Shown piece after piece: positions 7,182 through 17,293 of a stretch of 33,367 nt of DNA. Both the position numbers and the translations under genes were made by a program. The DNA comes from Candidatus Poseidoniales archaeon. GTDB lineage: Archaea; Thermoplasmatota; Poseidoniia; Poseidoniales; Poseidoniaceae. The notes below the pieces were generated by a model. That model did no database searches. It saw only the letters and a list, made by a program, of their open reading frames with translations, and was not told where the DNA came from. Each line of letters opens with the position of its first letter. Within the stretch, counting starts at the first letter, position 1. The DNA is taken from positions 1 through 33,367 of the forward strand of contig QQSI01000009.1 of assembly GCA_003602645.1 (NCBI GenBank). The letters are read 5' to 3'.

Positions 7182-10100
7182 ATGATGATGAAGTCGGGGC
7201 TCACGGCATTCACGTTCGTCATCCTCCTGCTTTTTTCATCAATGCTGACGGTGATGGTATCGCATCACCACAACCCACTCGACATCGAGAAATCAGCGCC
7301 AGAACGGCTAGAAGAGGTTTTTGTGGGCTTCACTGCTGAATCAGAATCCAGTGTTTGGAACGAAACTAATTGGCCACAGATTGCGATGCCAGGCGGCTTT
7401 GATTTCCTCTCTGTTTACGATTACAGCGACGTTGGAGTTTTGATTAACAATAACTCAGAGGCGAGCAGAACCATTGGTTCAGCCTTCATCGCAGCAAGAA
7501 ACATCAGCATGGAACGAGTCTTCATTTTCAATAACTCAAGCGCTCCAACAAAAGAAACAATCAATCGCGATCAATTCACAAATTTCTTCGCGGAACCCTT
7601 TCTTGAAATGGTTCAAAACCGACCAAACGCTTCGAGCATCAACTACCTCGTTACGACAAAAGGCATGCCATTGAGGGTGAGTGGTGGAAACAACAAGGCC
7701 AGTTTTGATCAAGAATTGTCTCTGCTTGGCGGTCAATACAACAGCAGTGTGGGTGGCGATTATTGGGTTGATCACGCCTATGGGCCGCTTGCCGGAAAGC
7801 AAATGCAGGCCTTTGACCGTGAAACACAGGGATTCTATCTGGTGACTCGGCTGACAGGTTACACCGTGGAGACTGCACTCGGGTTGATTGAAAAGGCCAA
7901 CAACAGCCTTGGCGCTCGTGGCGTTTTCGCCCTTGACCTTGCAACCAATCGAAACGGCTCGGGCTACAAGTTTTGGAACGATGATTTGTACACGGCCAAC
8001 ACCACCCTCAACTCAACGATGGGCCTTCCAACCACTTTTGATGATACATCTGTTTTCTTAACCAACATCAGTAACGTCATGGGCTATGCCTCATGGGGTT
8101 CAAATGATGGTTCATGGTCAAGCAATTCGCTACCAAACGGTGGATTTGACACGGCCAGTGCAAGCACTTCCAGTGGGTCAAAGCATTGGGATGCCACGCT
8201 TCCCACTCTTTCGGCAGGTGACTCGTTCAATTGGAGTTTACAGACCGACACTAAACAAGGCGGTTCCTCGGCACTGGAGGCTGCTGTAGCTGCAGAATGT
8301 GTGCCTGAATCGGCGCATGGGAAGCCGGGAATATTCTCAGAATTTTTTGACAATACGGGAGTGAGTTTCAATGCTGCCTCGATGCCTTCATTGATCGACC
8401 GAACACCAGATCACACCAGAATAGAATCCCAACTGGCCTACACTTCAATGTATAACGCCTACCCGGGTTTAGATAATCGCTTCAAGAACGATTGGGGCGC
8501 TCGGTTTAGCGGGCTCATCGATGTTCCAGACGCAGGGAATTGGACGTTTTATTTGACCAGTGATGATGGTTCAGAACTGTGGTTAAACGATTCGAGTCTG
8601 GTGACAAATTATGGGAGCCACGGCATGAGAGAGCGCTCCAACAGCATCGTTCTGGATGCTGGTCTACATGATTTTAGAATCGAATTTTTCCAAGGAGGCG
8701 GGCCCCACGGACTGACGCTTCACTGGGAGGGGCCAAATCAAAGCAAAGCCTTGATTCCAGCGTCAGCGTTCAAGATCGCAGGCGATCGTCTTCCAAGTTC
8801 CGAATCGTTGCAACACCATTGGTCTTTTGAGGACGGTAGCGGGACGCTTGCCAACGACACTGGGCAAGCCCATGCCGATTTTACTCTGTACAACATGAAC
8901 GCTTCAAACTGGAAAACTTGTGTTGACGGGGGATGCCTCTGGTACGATGGAGTGGATGACTACCTCGAGGTTGATGTTCAAGATTGGAATGGCAATTTCA
9001 CAGTAAGCCAATGGGTTTGGGCAAACAGCACAACGCTACCAAATTACGCCTCTGTGTTCGCAGCAGGAACACAAGCTGGTTCAAACGCTTCTTTCCAACA
9101 CGCGGTGTTCAATGGTGAGTGGCGACTTCACAACAATCAAACGCACACCTTTGGGGCAATGAAAGCCCAAAATTGGACTCATCTGGTGACCGTTTTCCAA
9201 GCGGGTGTTGCAAAACAATACCTTGACGGCGTCTTAGTTCGAACCACAACATTCCCTACTGGGAGCGTGGACACCATCGAATCATACAGGTTAGGTGTGA
9301 ACCGAGCAGGCAGCACTTATTTCGAAGGCATGATCGATGAAGTGATGATTTGGGACAGCGCCCTGAGCGACGGTGAAGTCACATCGCTGCATCGGGACAT
9401 TTACCTTGATTGTGCGGCGTATTCGGGCAACGGCCAAGCGGTTGCAAGCGTTCAACAAACATTCAGCATCGATGAGGAATATGAAAATCATGTATGGCTG
9501 GCTTCTGGATATGGAATGAGAACTGGAGATGTCTTCGGGACATACGAAATCGAGATGGAGGCCTTGGATGTCAACGGGACCGTGATTTCCACCAACATCT
9601 CCTCCGAGCAAGAATTTACCACAGCATGGTCCTCAACGACGATGCGGTTCAACCCTCCTGCAAGCGCGGTTGAACTACGGATCACAATTCCTTTGAATTT
9701 GGTCGCAACCTCATCAGACGGTTCTGTGTACCTTGATACATTCAGAGTGTATCCTATCCGTCCTAACAATGACTGGCTTAACGGTTCGATTGCTGAAACT
9801 GCAGTTTCGACCGGGGGGCGGTCGTTCACCATCGGTACCACTTATGGTCAATCTTTAGTTGCTGACCTTCTTGAAGACGGAGCATCCGGTGTCAAGGGCT
9901 ATGTCTACGAGCCGTACCTGACGGCCGTTGGTTTGCCAAGCGTACTGATGGCAGCTTATGCGAGCGGGTACAACCTTGCAGAATCCCATGCAGCGGCTAA
10001 CTTGCAAACCAGTTGGATGGGGGTGACGGTTGGGGACCCGAAAATGGCGCCCTATGCTGATTTGTTCCATGACATCAACATCATTGATGCTCGAGTGCCA

Positions 10101-12470
10101 GATAACGCATCATATGGTGTTCCGACAACCGTTCAACTTGCCCTTGAGAACAAAGGCATGGCGATGGCGAATGGCTCGTTATTGATTCAAGATATTCAAG
10201 GCAACATTGAGTTGTACACCGGTGGCCTATCGCTTCCATCAGGCGATACCATCGGGTCAAGAACCCTTGTCAACGTGACCATCACTCCACAAAAGACGGG
10301 GTGGATGGATCTACGAATTCGATATGACTCCTCTGAAGATGCGAGCGAGCGAATCATCGAAAACAACCTCATCACACTGCGTTTATGGGTGAATGCACCG
10401 CCCTCTGTTGATGAAATTTATTGCGACTCATCGACCTATGCCCGTGGAGACAGTTTCATTTGCACGGTGGAAGCAAGCGATGATCTCAATGTCACATCGG
10501 TCCACCTGTTGTGGACCGTAGCTGCCAACACAAGCAATCTAACAGGGGCAGTTTGGACGCAGCAAAGCCTCGGTACACTCGACAGTGTGCGATGGCAGAC
10601 ATCGATCACACTCCCGACCAACCTAAGCCTGGGCATGTTGGTCATTGAAGCAATTGCATTGGACCAAAGCCAGCAGGCCACCTCGCGTCTCGTTGATGAT
10701 GTAGCCGAAGTGGTGGATGCGCAGGCCCAATGGTTTGGCCCTTATGTCGAAGGTGTTGACCCTGCATCATGGTCCGGTGCAACGCCGCTTCCATACGCAC
10801 CATCCGGGGGAATCGAACGAGGCAAACTCACATCGCTTAGGGCATGTGTATTGGATGCTGATCACAACCCGGAACTGGACAATGCCTCAATCCTCGTGTC
10901 GAGAGGGCTGGTCAGTCACCTCACGCATGCACCTCAAGTGGATTCAAACCACCATTGTTACCTTGGTACGGTTTTGCTGCCAAAAGGAGATTCATTGGAG
11001 GCCATTTCATTTGAGGTCCGTGCTCAAAGCGGCGCATTGCTGAGTTCCCGCCTGATTGGAGTGGTTGATGTCGCACCGGTTGCAGAGTTGACTCTTGTTG
11101 ACAGCAACAACGTCACACTCGACCGAGTCTTAGGCGGTGGTGGTGAATACCTGCAAGTACATTTCAGCGACGAGGATGATCCTGGTACATCAGTGACCGG
11201 TGATTTATCGATCGAGTGGCCCGGAGCGACACCATTTGTTCTCCCGGTGGATGTTTTTGACATCAATGAGCCGTTTATTGTTGAATTACCGGCTCCGAAT
11301 CAACCGCTTGAGTCTGGGGAATTACGAGTTCAAATTGATGCCACAGGCCGGCATGGTGCAACCCTTCGTTTGGAAGAACAATTTACATTCCTTCTTTCCC
11401 CACCGATTGTTATTGAATCGGCTGCATGTGATTCGGACGGTATTGCACAATCGCTCCGCTTTGGAGAATCGCTTGTGTTGTACGCTCTTGTGGACAGCGA
11501 GCGTCCACTGGAGTTCATCCGAGTTTCAATGTCTCAATTAGGTTGGTCAGTCACGGCTCCAATGCTTGTGGAGGCGAGTGAAGATGATGTCCCTTCACAA
11601 TGCCTCCAACACTCAATTGAAGAGGAGAGCGATGTCACATTTGTTGCCTTCCGATTGAGGTTGGATGGCTCTTTTATTGATGGTGAAGGTCAAATTTCTC
11701 TTATTGTGAAGGACATCGACGGCCTTTCTAGCACTGAAACGATGACCATTAATTTCTTCCACGCCGCCCCAACGCTGACGATGCCCCCAATGGTTAACTC
11801 AACGGCAGGTGATCGCATTGAACCTGTTGCCTATGTCAGCGACCTCGATGGCCTTACCGATGTTGATTGTCGTGTAGAAACGCTCGACAACGGAACCTCA
11901 CTAGCAAATGTATCTGTTGAACCACAGGTCGATGCTCCGTCATCCCTCAACGGTTCACTTGCTTTTGTGTTCCCAACAACCCCAGCTTTAGCAAACACAA
12001 CCCTCTCCTTCACCTTCACTTGTATCGATAGTTGGGGTCAATCTGCCTCTGTATCTTCGACGGTATTCGTTGAAGCACCACCTCCGTGCATTGATTGTAA
12101 GGATCTCCCATCAGATGAGAACGATGTCCAAGATTTCGAACTTAGTGCCCGGTTGGTGATTGGCATCGCCCTTCCTTTGCTACTTCTTTTCTCAATGAGC
12201 GTGATTGTGTTGTCTCGCCGCAAAAAAGACGATGCCCCACCATTATGGGCAGTAGAAGACACGACACCAGTGCCTGAATTGGACCCTCACGAGCCAATCA
12301 TTCTGGCAGAGGGGTCCGCTATTCCAGAGGGCTGGTCCTCTGAAGCATACCACTTATGGCTTGAAGGCGATCGTCCTGAAGGCTGGAATGAAGAGCAATG
12401 GTCTTCTTTTGTCGAAGAGCAGTTGTCCTTCTTCTCTCAAATTCCAAGTGATGTGGCGGAGAAGGTTTGA
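7182..12470 (+). CDS. Giant secreted/surface-anchored multidomain protein: split TIGR03790-like domain, PA14, LamG-like, CARDB/Ig-like repeats, C-terminal TM and cytoplasmic tail
   Basis: 1762-aa ORF. Signal sequence; VLINNNSEASRTIGSAFIAARNI...YLVTTKGMPLRV and SIAETAVSTGGRSFTIGTTYGQSLVADLLEDGASGVKGYVYEPYLTA (TIGR03790-like halves); PA14 (GIFSEFFDNTGVSF...YLTSDDGSELWLND); LamG-like (HHWSFEDGSGTLANDT...GMIDEVMIWDSALSDGEV); C-terminal TM (LVIGIALPLLLLFSMSVIVLSRRKK). Confidence 0.85.
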   Translation: MMMKSGLTAFTFVILLLFSSMLTVMVSHHHNPLDIEKSAPERLEEVFVGFTAESESSVWNETNWPQIAMPGGFDFLSVYDYSDVGVLINNNSEASRTIGSAFIAARNISMERVFIFNNSSAPTKETINRDQFTNFFAEPFLEMVQNRPNASSINYLVTTKGMPLRVSGGNNKASFDQELSLLGGQYNSSVGGDYWVDHAYGPLAGKQMQAFDRETQGFYLVTRLTGYTVETALGLIEKANNSLGARGVFALDLATNRNGSGYKFWNDDLYTANTTLNSTMGLPTTFDDTSVFLTNISNVMGYASWGSNDGSWSSNSLPNGGFDTASASTSSGSKHWDATLPTLSAGDSFNWSLQTDTKQGGSSALEAAVAAECVPESAHGKPGIFSEFFDNTGVSFNAASMPSLIDRTPDHTRIESQLAYTSMYNAYPGLDNRFKNDWGARFSGLIDVPDAGNWTFYLTSDDGSELWLNDSSLVTNYGSHGMRERSNSIVLDAGLHDFRIEFFQGGGPHGLTLHWEGPNQSKALIPASAFKIAGDRLPSSESLQHHWSFEDGSGTLANDTGQAHADFTLYNMNASNWKTCVDGGCLWYDGVDDYLEVDVQDWNGNFTVSQWVWANSTTLPNYASVFAAGTQAGSNASFQHAVFNGEWRLHNNQTHTFGAMKAQNWTHLVTVFQAGVAKQYLDGVLVRTTTFPTGSVDTIESYRLGVNRAGSTYFEGMIDEVMIWDSALSDGEVTSLHRDIYLDCAAYSGNGQAVASVQQTFSIDEEYENHVWLASGYGMRTGDVFGTYEIEMEALDVNGTVISTNISSEQEFTTAWSSTTMRFNPPASAVELRITIPLNLVATSSDGSVYLDTFRVYPIRPNNDWLNGSIAETAVSTGGRSFTIGTTYGQSLVADLLEDGASGVKGYVYEPYLTAVGLPSVLMAAYASGYNLAESHAAANLQTSWMGVTVGDPKMAPYADLFHDINIIDARVPDNASYGVPTTVQLALENKGMAMANGSLLIQDIQGNIELYTGGLSLPSGDTIGSRTLVNVTITPQKTGWMDLRIRYDSSEDASERIIENNLITLRLWVNAPPSVDEIYCDSSTYARGDSFICTVEASDDLNVTSVHLLWTVAANTSNLTGAVWTQQSLGTLDSVRWQTSITLPTNLSLGMLVIEAIALDQSQQATSRLVDDVAEVVDAQAQWFGPYVEGVDPASWSGATPLPYAPSGGIERGKLTSLRACVLDADHNPELDNASILVSRGLVSHLTHAPQVDSNHHCYLGTVLLPKGDSLEAISFEVRAQSGALLSSRLIGVVDVAPVAELTLVDSNNVTLDRVLGGGGEYLQVHFSDEDDPGTSVTGDLSIEWPGATPFVLPVDVFDINEPFIVELPAPNQPLESGELRVQIDATGRHGATLRLEEQFTFLLSPPIVIESAACDSDGIAQSLRFGESLVLYALVDSERPLEFIRVSMSQLGWSVTAPMLVEASEDDVPSQCLQHSIEEESDVTFVAFRLRLDGSFIDGEGQISLIVKDIDGLSSTETMTINFFHAAPTLTMPPMVNSTAGDRIEPVAYVSDLDGLTDVDCRVETLDNGTSLANVSVEPQVDAPSSLNGSLAFVFPTTPALANTTLSFTFTCIDSWGQSASVSSTVFVEAPPPCIDCKDLPSDENDVQDFELSARLVIGIALPLLLLFSMSVIVLSRRKKDDAPPLWAVEDTTPVPELDPHEPIILAEGSAIPEGWSSEAYHLWLEGDRPEGWNEEQWSSFVEEQLSFFSQIPSDVAEKV

Positions 12471-12502
12471 AGTCCCAAGTCGTGCTGGTAAGGTTGAGCA
12501 CT

Positions 12503-12736
12503 ATGGCGGTTGGATACGTACTCATCAATGTGGCACCGGGAAAGGAGCATGAAGTTTATCTCGCTGTCAAGAACATGCAGCATGTGGCTGATGCAACTCT
12601 TCTCTTTGGTGATCATGATCTGATCGTCAAACTCGAAGCAGAGAGTTTAGCCACAATCGCAAAGTCAGTGGTTGAATCTATTCGTCAAGTTCCCGGGATT
12701 ATTGATACGAAAACCCTCGCGGGCGCAGAATTGTAA
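12503..12736 (+). CDS. Stand-alone Lrp/AsnC ligand-binding (RAM) domain protein
   Basis: MAVGYVLINVAPGKEHEVYLAVKNMQHVADATLLFGDHDLIVKLEAESLATIAKSVVESIRQVPGIIDTKTLAG: typical AsnC-type RAM fold without the HTH. ORF opens at 12467; the Met at 12503 fits the family N-terminus. Confidence 0.85.
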   Translation: MAVGYVLINVAPGKEHEVYLAVKNMQHVADATLLFGDHDLIVKLEAESLATIAKSVVESIRQVPGIIDTKTLAGAEL

Positions 12737-12880
12737 CACGCTTATTTTTACGTTCGTTGCTCCTTCAGCTTCTCTTGTTGAATTCAACCGTTATACTGCG
12801 CCCTTGTTTGCCAAAATCGCCTTCTGGAATGGGGTACTGCGGCCATTATACGGCGCAGTGTTGCCTTTAATCGGCAGAAA

Positions 12881-12917
12881 TACTATATACCCGACAGATA
12901 ACAAACCCATCGGAGGT
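12881..12917 (+). promoter_or_regulatory. Putative TATA box (TACTATATAC) and Shine-Dalgarno (GGAGGT) of the MC1 gene
   Basis: TATA-like element about 36-45 bp upstream of the ATG at 12926; GGAGGT at 12912-12917. Confidence 0.55.
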
Positions 12918-12925
12918 AATCCAAA

Positions 12926-13189
12926 ATGTCTGATAAAAAATACTTTGTTCTCATGGAGAACGGAAAAGATACGAGCCAGGTTTTTGCAAGCAAACAACCC
13001 CGTGGCGCAGCCCTAAAAGCAGCAACCCGCGGACACACGACCATCCGCCTACGTGAGCGTGGCACCAAGCGTGTCCACTGCTTCACCGGCAGCATCGCAA
13101 TGGTTGACAAGCCAGCGAACGGTCCTGACTGGCTCCCACCAAAGATCAAGAAGGCCAACGTCAAGAAGACCGGCATCGAACACCTTTGA
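12926..13189 (+). CDS. MC1-family archaeal chromatin protein
   Basis: 87 aa: MSDKKYFVLMENGKDTSQVFASKQPRGAALKAATRGHTTIRLRERGTKRVHCFTGSIAMVDKPANGPDWLPPKIKKANVKKTGIEHL. Close to methanogen chromosomal protein MC1 (FVLRDEDGNE..VFTGKQPRQAALKAA..G...IRLRERGTKKVHVF). Confidence 0.92.
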   Translation: MSDKKYFVLMENGKDTSQVFASKQPRGAALKAATRGHTTIRLRERGTKRVHCFTGSIAMVDKPANGPDWLPPKIKKANVKKTGIEHL

Positions 13190-13257
13190 GTTCGATACCC
13201 TCGTCTTGAACGACCTTCGGATGAAGTGAAGCTTCGTCCGTTCCCGAAAGGGTAGCC

Positions 13258-13289
13258 GCCTTATTCGCCTCTTCGGAGGCGAATAAGGC
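13258..13289 (+). terminator. Perfect 14-bp stem with UUCG tetraloop, followed by a T-rich tract; candidate intrinsic-like terminator or 3' stabiliser
   Basis: GCCTTATTCGCCTC-TTCG-GAGGCGAATAAGGC, then CATCATTTTTCTTTTTCTT on the + strand, lying between convergent genes. Confidence 0.7.
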
Positions 13290-13291
13290 CA

Positions 13292-13705
13292 TCATTTTTC
13301 TTTTTCTTCTGTTGCAATAGATTGGCCTTGAGCAATGAACAATGCCATTGCAATCATCCCGATCTGAGCAAGGGCCCGAGCGATATGGGCAGGCGTGGAG
13401 AATGTTTGGCCACCTATGGCAATGTCATTGACCCACATATTGAGGTTGGCCCAATAGACGAGAACCAAAAATCCCGCAGTCCATCGACCAGCGCGCGCCC
13501 TTGTGCTTGGAAAAATCAAAGCGAGGCCGAGCAGAATTTCTGCTACACCACTCACATAAACCCAAAACTCCGGCCAGCCAAGGATAGCAGGAACGATGGG
13601 TACAAACCAGGTCACATCGACGAAGTGTTGGATGCCAATCCAGGTAAAAGCCGTCCCAAGGGCCACCGCTAAACCGGTTCGACCGTGGTCAATTGCTGAA
13701 GGCAT
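13292..13705 (-). CDS. DoxX-family membrane protein
   Basis: MPSAIDHGRTGLAVALGTAFTWIGIQHFVDVTWFVPIVPAILGWPEFWVYVSGVAEILLGLALIFPSTRARAGRWTAGFLVLVYWANLNMWVND: DoxX-like four-helix pattern. The ORF-track start (13861) overlaps sdhB; the Met at 13705 is more plausible. Confidence 0.7.
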   Translation of the reverse strand: MPSAIDHGRTGLAVALGTAFTWIGIQHFVDVTWFVPIVPAILGWPEFWVYVSGVAEILLGLALIFPSTRARAGRWTAGFLVLVYWANLNMWVNDIAIGGQTFSTPAHIARALAQIGMIAMALFIAQGQSIATEEKEK

Positions 13706-13719
13706 AGGACGCCCCTCGA

Positions 13720-14490
13720 TCAATAGCGTACGTTTTGCCTGGTGATGGTTCGCCAAATTCGCTGAAGTGGGTCGTAGTAGCGATCCACAACTCGCTCTTT
13801 CAGTTGGATGATTGCATCGTCGGTGATTTGGATGCCTGCTGGGCATACTTCTGTGCAACAACGAGTGATGTTACAGTATTCGACGCCGAACTCCTTCTTG
13901 ATTTCTGGAATCCGATCCTCAGTGTCAAGGGGGTGCATCTCGTATTGTGCCAGACGGACAAGATTTCGAGGACCTGCGAAGTCATCAAACAAGGCGTGAT
14001 CCCTGAGCACGTGACAAGTGTTGACACAAAGGAAACATTCGATGCATTCACGGAATTGTTGCACACGGTCTGCTTCCATTTGGTTGAATTCCCAATCCAT
14101 CTTTTCAGGGCCCTTGATTGGCTTGATTTGTTGAGCAATATCATAGTTCCATTGGACATCGGTCACCAAATCTTTGACGTGGGGGAAGGCCTTCATTGGA
14201 CGAATCTCAATTGGTTGTCCTTCGGGTGTTTCTTCAACGACGTCACTCATTCGTGTCATGCACATCAAACGGGGTCTTCCGTTAATTTCTGCTGAGCAAG
14301 AACCACATTTTCCGGCTTTACAGTTCCATCGAACCGCAAGGTCGGGTTGTTGTTCGTGTTGAATCCGGTGAACACAATCTAAGACAACCATGCCTTCGTC
14401 CAGTTCAATATCAAAGGATTCAAGTTTTGCTTCCTCGCCTTCTCCACGCAGGATGTTGAATGCTTGTGTTTTTCCTTTCAATCCCATCAA
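13720..14490 (-). CDS. sdhB: Succinate dehydrogenase/fumarate reductase iron-sulfur subunit
   Basis: 2Fe-2S motif [21 protein letters not shown]; Cys clusters [11 protein letters not shown] and [15 protein letters not shown]. Confidence 0.93.
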   Translation of the reverse strand: MMGLKGKTQAFNILRGEGEEAKLESFDIELDEGMVVLDCVHRIQHEQQPDLAVRWNCKAGKCGSCSAEINGRPRLMCMTRMSDVVEETPEGQPIEIRPMKAFPHVKDLVTDVQWNYDIAQQIKPIKGPEKMDWEFNQMEADRVQQFRECIECFLCVNTCHVLRDHALFDDFAGPRNLVRLAQYEMHPLDTEDRIPEIKKEFGVEYCNITRCCTEVCPAGIQITDDAIIQLKERVVDRYYDPLQRIWRTITRQNVRY

Positions 14491-16343
14491 TTGCCACCTC
14501 CGGCTTGCTCTGCAGCGCGTTCTGCAATCATCGTTTTGACTTCTTTGATGGCCGCTGTTAAATCTTCACGCATTGGTTCAACATCTTCCTGACGGATTTT
14601 GACGACGCCGTCTTCCATGTAGATGATGTTGATCATCTTGCTCCAATCTTCTGTTTCGCCGGGGAAATCATCGCGTGTGTGGCCGCCTCGGCTTTCCTCA
14701 CGAGTGAGGGCAGCAAGTGTTGCAGCCGTCGAGACGTCAACCATATTTTTCAGGTCAAGAGCCTGATGCCAACCTGAGTTGTATTTCCGAGATGTTCCCG
14801 GGAAACAGGCTTCTTGCCTTTGATTGAATGCAAGCAAGTCATCCATTGCTTCTGTCATCTCTTCTTTCGTACGGATGATACCAACCTTTGCTTGCATCAT
14901 CTCTCGCATTTCATCGTAGATGAGGCCGGGATTTTCCCCTTCAGTTCGCATCAACGGTGCAAGCATGACTTCGATTGCGCCTTGCACTTGTGAGTCGTCG
15001 ATTCCTGGTTGGGCTAGAGTTTCAGCTCGTTTTGCAGCGTGTTCGCCAGCCCGCTTGCCGAAGGTGATCAAATCGGAAAGAGAGTTTCCACCCAAGCGGT
15101 TTGCGCCATGCAATCCAGAGGCCACTTCGCCACATGCAAAGAGACCCGGAACGTTGCTTTCTTGCGTTTCTGCGTTCACTCGAACGCCTCCCATCACGTA
15201 ATGTGCGGTTGGGCCGACTTCCATTGGTTCCTTTGAAATATCAACGCCAGCAAGTTCTTTGAATTGGTGGTGCATTGATGGTAATTTCTTCAGAATCGCT
15301 TCTTCGCCTCGATGTGAAATATCGAGGAAAGCACCGCCGTGTGGTGATCCACGACCTGCTTTGACTTCTGAATTGATTGCTTTTGCCACGACGTCTCTTG
15401 TGAGAAGTTCCGGTGGGCGCCTGACCGTTGCGAGTTTTCCTGAAACCACTTCTTCGACCCACTGGTCGCTTTCTTCAATGGTTTCTGCGTGATCGCCTGC
15501 AAACATTTCGGGCACGTAATTGAACATGAAACGCTCGCCTTCTGAATTTGTGAGGCGTCCTCCTTCACCACGAACCCCTTCTGTTACGAGGATTCCTCGC
15601 ACCGACGGAGGCCATACCATTCCAGTTGGGTGGAATTGAACGAATTCCATATCTCGAAGTTCTGCACCTGCCCATAGGGCGAGAGCGTGGCCGTCACCGG
15701 TGTATTCCCATGAGCCAGAGCAAACTGACCAGCAACGAGTGATACCGCCGGTAGCGAGCACAACAGACTTAGCAGAGAATGCGTGGAAGTCTCCATCCAC
15801 CCTTGTGTAAGCAACGCAGCCAGTGACTCTGTCACCCTCTTTGAGAAGATGGCGAACGGTGTATTCCATGAAGATGTCAATGCCTTCGTGAATGCCACGC
15901 TCTTGGAGGGTTCGAATGAGTTCCAAACCGGTTGCATCGCCAACGTGGGCCAATCGAGGGAAAGTGTGTCCTCCAAAATTTCTCTGATTGATCAAATTGT
16001 TTGGCGTTCGGTCAAACACTGCGCCCCAAGTTTCGAGTTCTCGAACACGGTCTGGGGCTTCTTTGGCGTGGAACTCAGCCATTCGCCAGTCAGCCAGCCA
16101 TTTGCTTCCTTTCATCGTGTCATGGAAGTGTACTTTCCATCCATCTCTTGGATCTGCATTCTGCAATGCGGCAGCACATCCACCTTCTGCCATGACCGTG
16201 TGGGCCTTTCCTAGCAGAGATTTTGTGATGATGGCTGTTTTAGCACCGCTTCGAGCGGCCTCGATGGCAGCCCTAAGTCCAGCACCACCTGCTCCAATGA
16301 CAACAACGTCGTATTCGTGTTTGGTGTATTCTTCAGTCATCAT
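14487..16343 (-). CDS. sdhA: Succinate dehydrogenase/fumarate reductase flavoprotein subunit
   Basis: FAD-binding [22 protein letters not shown], flavinylation-type [39 protein letters not shown] overlap with sdhB. ORF opens at 16361; Met at 16343 preferred. Confidence 0.93.
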   Translation of the reverse strand: MMTEEYTKHEYDVVVIGAGGAGLRAAIEAARSGAKTAIITKSLLGKAHTVMAEGGCAAALQNADPRDGWKVHFHDTMKGSKWLADWRMAEFHAKEAPDRVRELETWGAVFDRTPNNLINQRNFGGHTFPRLAHVGDATGLELIRTLQERGIHEGIDIFMEYTVRHLLKEGDRVTGCVAYTRVDGDFHAFSAKSVVLATGGITRCWSVCSGSWEYTGDGHALALWAGAELRDMEFVQFHPTGMVWPPSVRGILVTEGVRGEGGRLTNSEGERFMFNYVPEMFAGDHAETIEESDQWVEEVVSGKLATVRRPPELLTRDVVAKAINSEVKAGRGSPHGGAFLDISHRGEEAILKKLPSMHHQFKELAGVDISKEPMEVGPTAHYVMGGVRVNAETQESNVPGLFACGEVASGLHGANRLGGNSLSDLITFGKRAGEHAAKRAETLAQPGIDDSQVQGAIEVMLAPLMRTEGENPGLIYDEMREMMQAKVGIIRTKEEMTEAMDDLLAFNQRQEACFPGTSRKYNSGWHQALDLKNMVDVSTAATLAALTREESRGGHTRDDFPGETEDWSKMINIIYMEDGVVKIRQEDVEPMREDLTAAIKEVKTMIAERAAEQAGGGN

Positions 16344-16350
16344 CTTCACC

Positions 16351-17205
16351 TCAAATTGCAAAGAGCACCATGTCGCTCAACACATCGGCTTCAACAGCCA
16401 GGACCCATAGGTCACCCAAGAATACGAACATCAATGAAGTCCAGAACCAAAATCCATGCGAGCGGTTTAGTACGCTGATGCGTCCAAACAAGGCTCCACG
16501 AAGTTTCGCAACTGGAGTAGTCCAGCGGTCCAACACGCCTCCAGCGAGGTGACGAAGTGCGTGGCAAGAAGTGACGTACATGGTAAGGAGGAAGGCTTCA
16601 ATGCCCATGACGAGGGTTCCAATGCAGATGCCCCATCCTTGGGCAGCACCTTCGGTGAAGTGGAGGGTGTGGGTCACATCCCACCACTTGATGGCAAGGA
16701 TAATCATTGCAGCATAGAGGAAATAGCGGTGCAGGTTGTTGACAATGAAAAGGCGCTTTTCACCTTTGTAGCCGAGTTTTTTATTGATTTCAGGTTCATC
16801 GACCCAGCAGGCGGTTGGACTGGCAAAGAATGTGCGGTAATACACCCGGCGCATGTAATAACATGTGCCACGGAACCCAAACGGGATCCAGAGGACGAGC
16901 ACAGCGGCGTTGACCCATCCGGGGTGGTCCCACTCATTGAGGCCAAACAAACTCCATTCAAGCACGTTCGGTGAAAAAATAGGGGACATCACAGTGGCGC
17001 CGTTGATGTCGTAATGGATCGTGTCAGGATACAAAAACAGGCGGGCCACCGTGTAGATTAGGGTGATTGTCAATGCAACACCCATGGCTAGTGGTTGAGA
17101 CCACCAATTATCAATTCGATTTGTGCGTCCCAATCCATTCAGGACTGGAAGTTTGATGCCTTCACCCATCTTTTTCACCCACCGCCCAAGGGCGGTTGTT
17201 TTCAT
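16351..17205 (-). CDS. Succinate dehydrogenase cytochrome b/membrane-anchor subunit
   Basis: 284 aa, about 5 TM helices with conserved His; [26 protein letters not shown] typical of single-subunit Sdh membrane anchors; directly upstream of sdhA. Confidence 0.8.
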   Translation of the reverse strand: MKTTALGRWVKKMGEGIKLPVLNGLGRTNRIDNWWSQPLAMGVALTITLIYTVARLFLYPDTIHYDINGATVMSPIFSPNVLEWSLFGLNEWDHPGWVNAAVLVLWIPFGFRGTCYYMRRVYYRTFFASPTACWVDEPEINKKLGYKGEKRLFIVNNLHRYFLYAAMIILAIKWWDVTHTLHFTEGAAQGWGICIGTLVMGIEAFLLTMYVTSCHALRHLAGGVLDRWTTPVAKLRGALFGRISVLNRSHGFWFWTSLMFVFLGDLWVLAVEADVLSDMVLFAI

Positions 17206-17293
17206 CCAAGACGCTGAGGTCTTTGAGGTTCACCATTCACCATCTTAGCCAAGAGGGGCTGAGCGTGCCGTTTAGGTGGAATTGTCGAGAATC

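Noticed and set aside
13735-14295. 186-aa ORF on + strand antisense to sdhB
   Set aside because: Lies entirely over sdhB, which has intact Fe-S motifs; the antisense product has no family features.
14487-16361. Possibility that the flavoprotein is L-aspartate oxidase rather than SdhA
   Set aside because: It sits in an operon with a matching Fe-S subunit and membrane anchor, so an Sdh/Frd assignment is better supported.
17229-17242. TTCACCATTCACCA tandem 7-mer upstream of sdh
   Set aside because: Only two copies and near simple-sequence composition; insufficient for a regulatory call.
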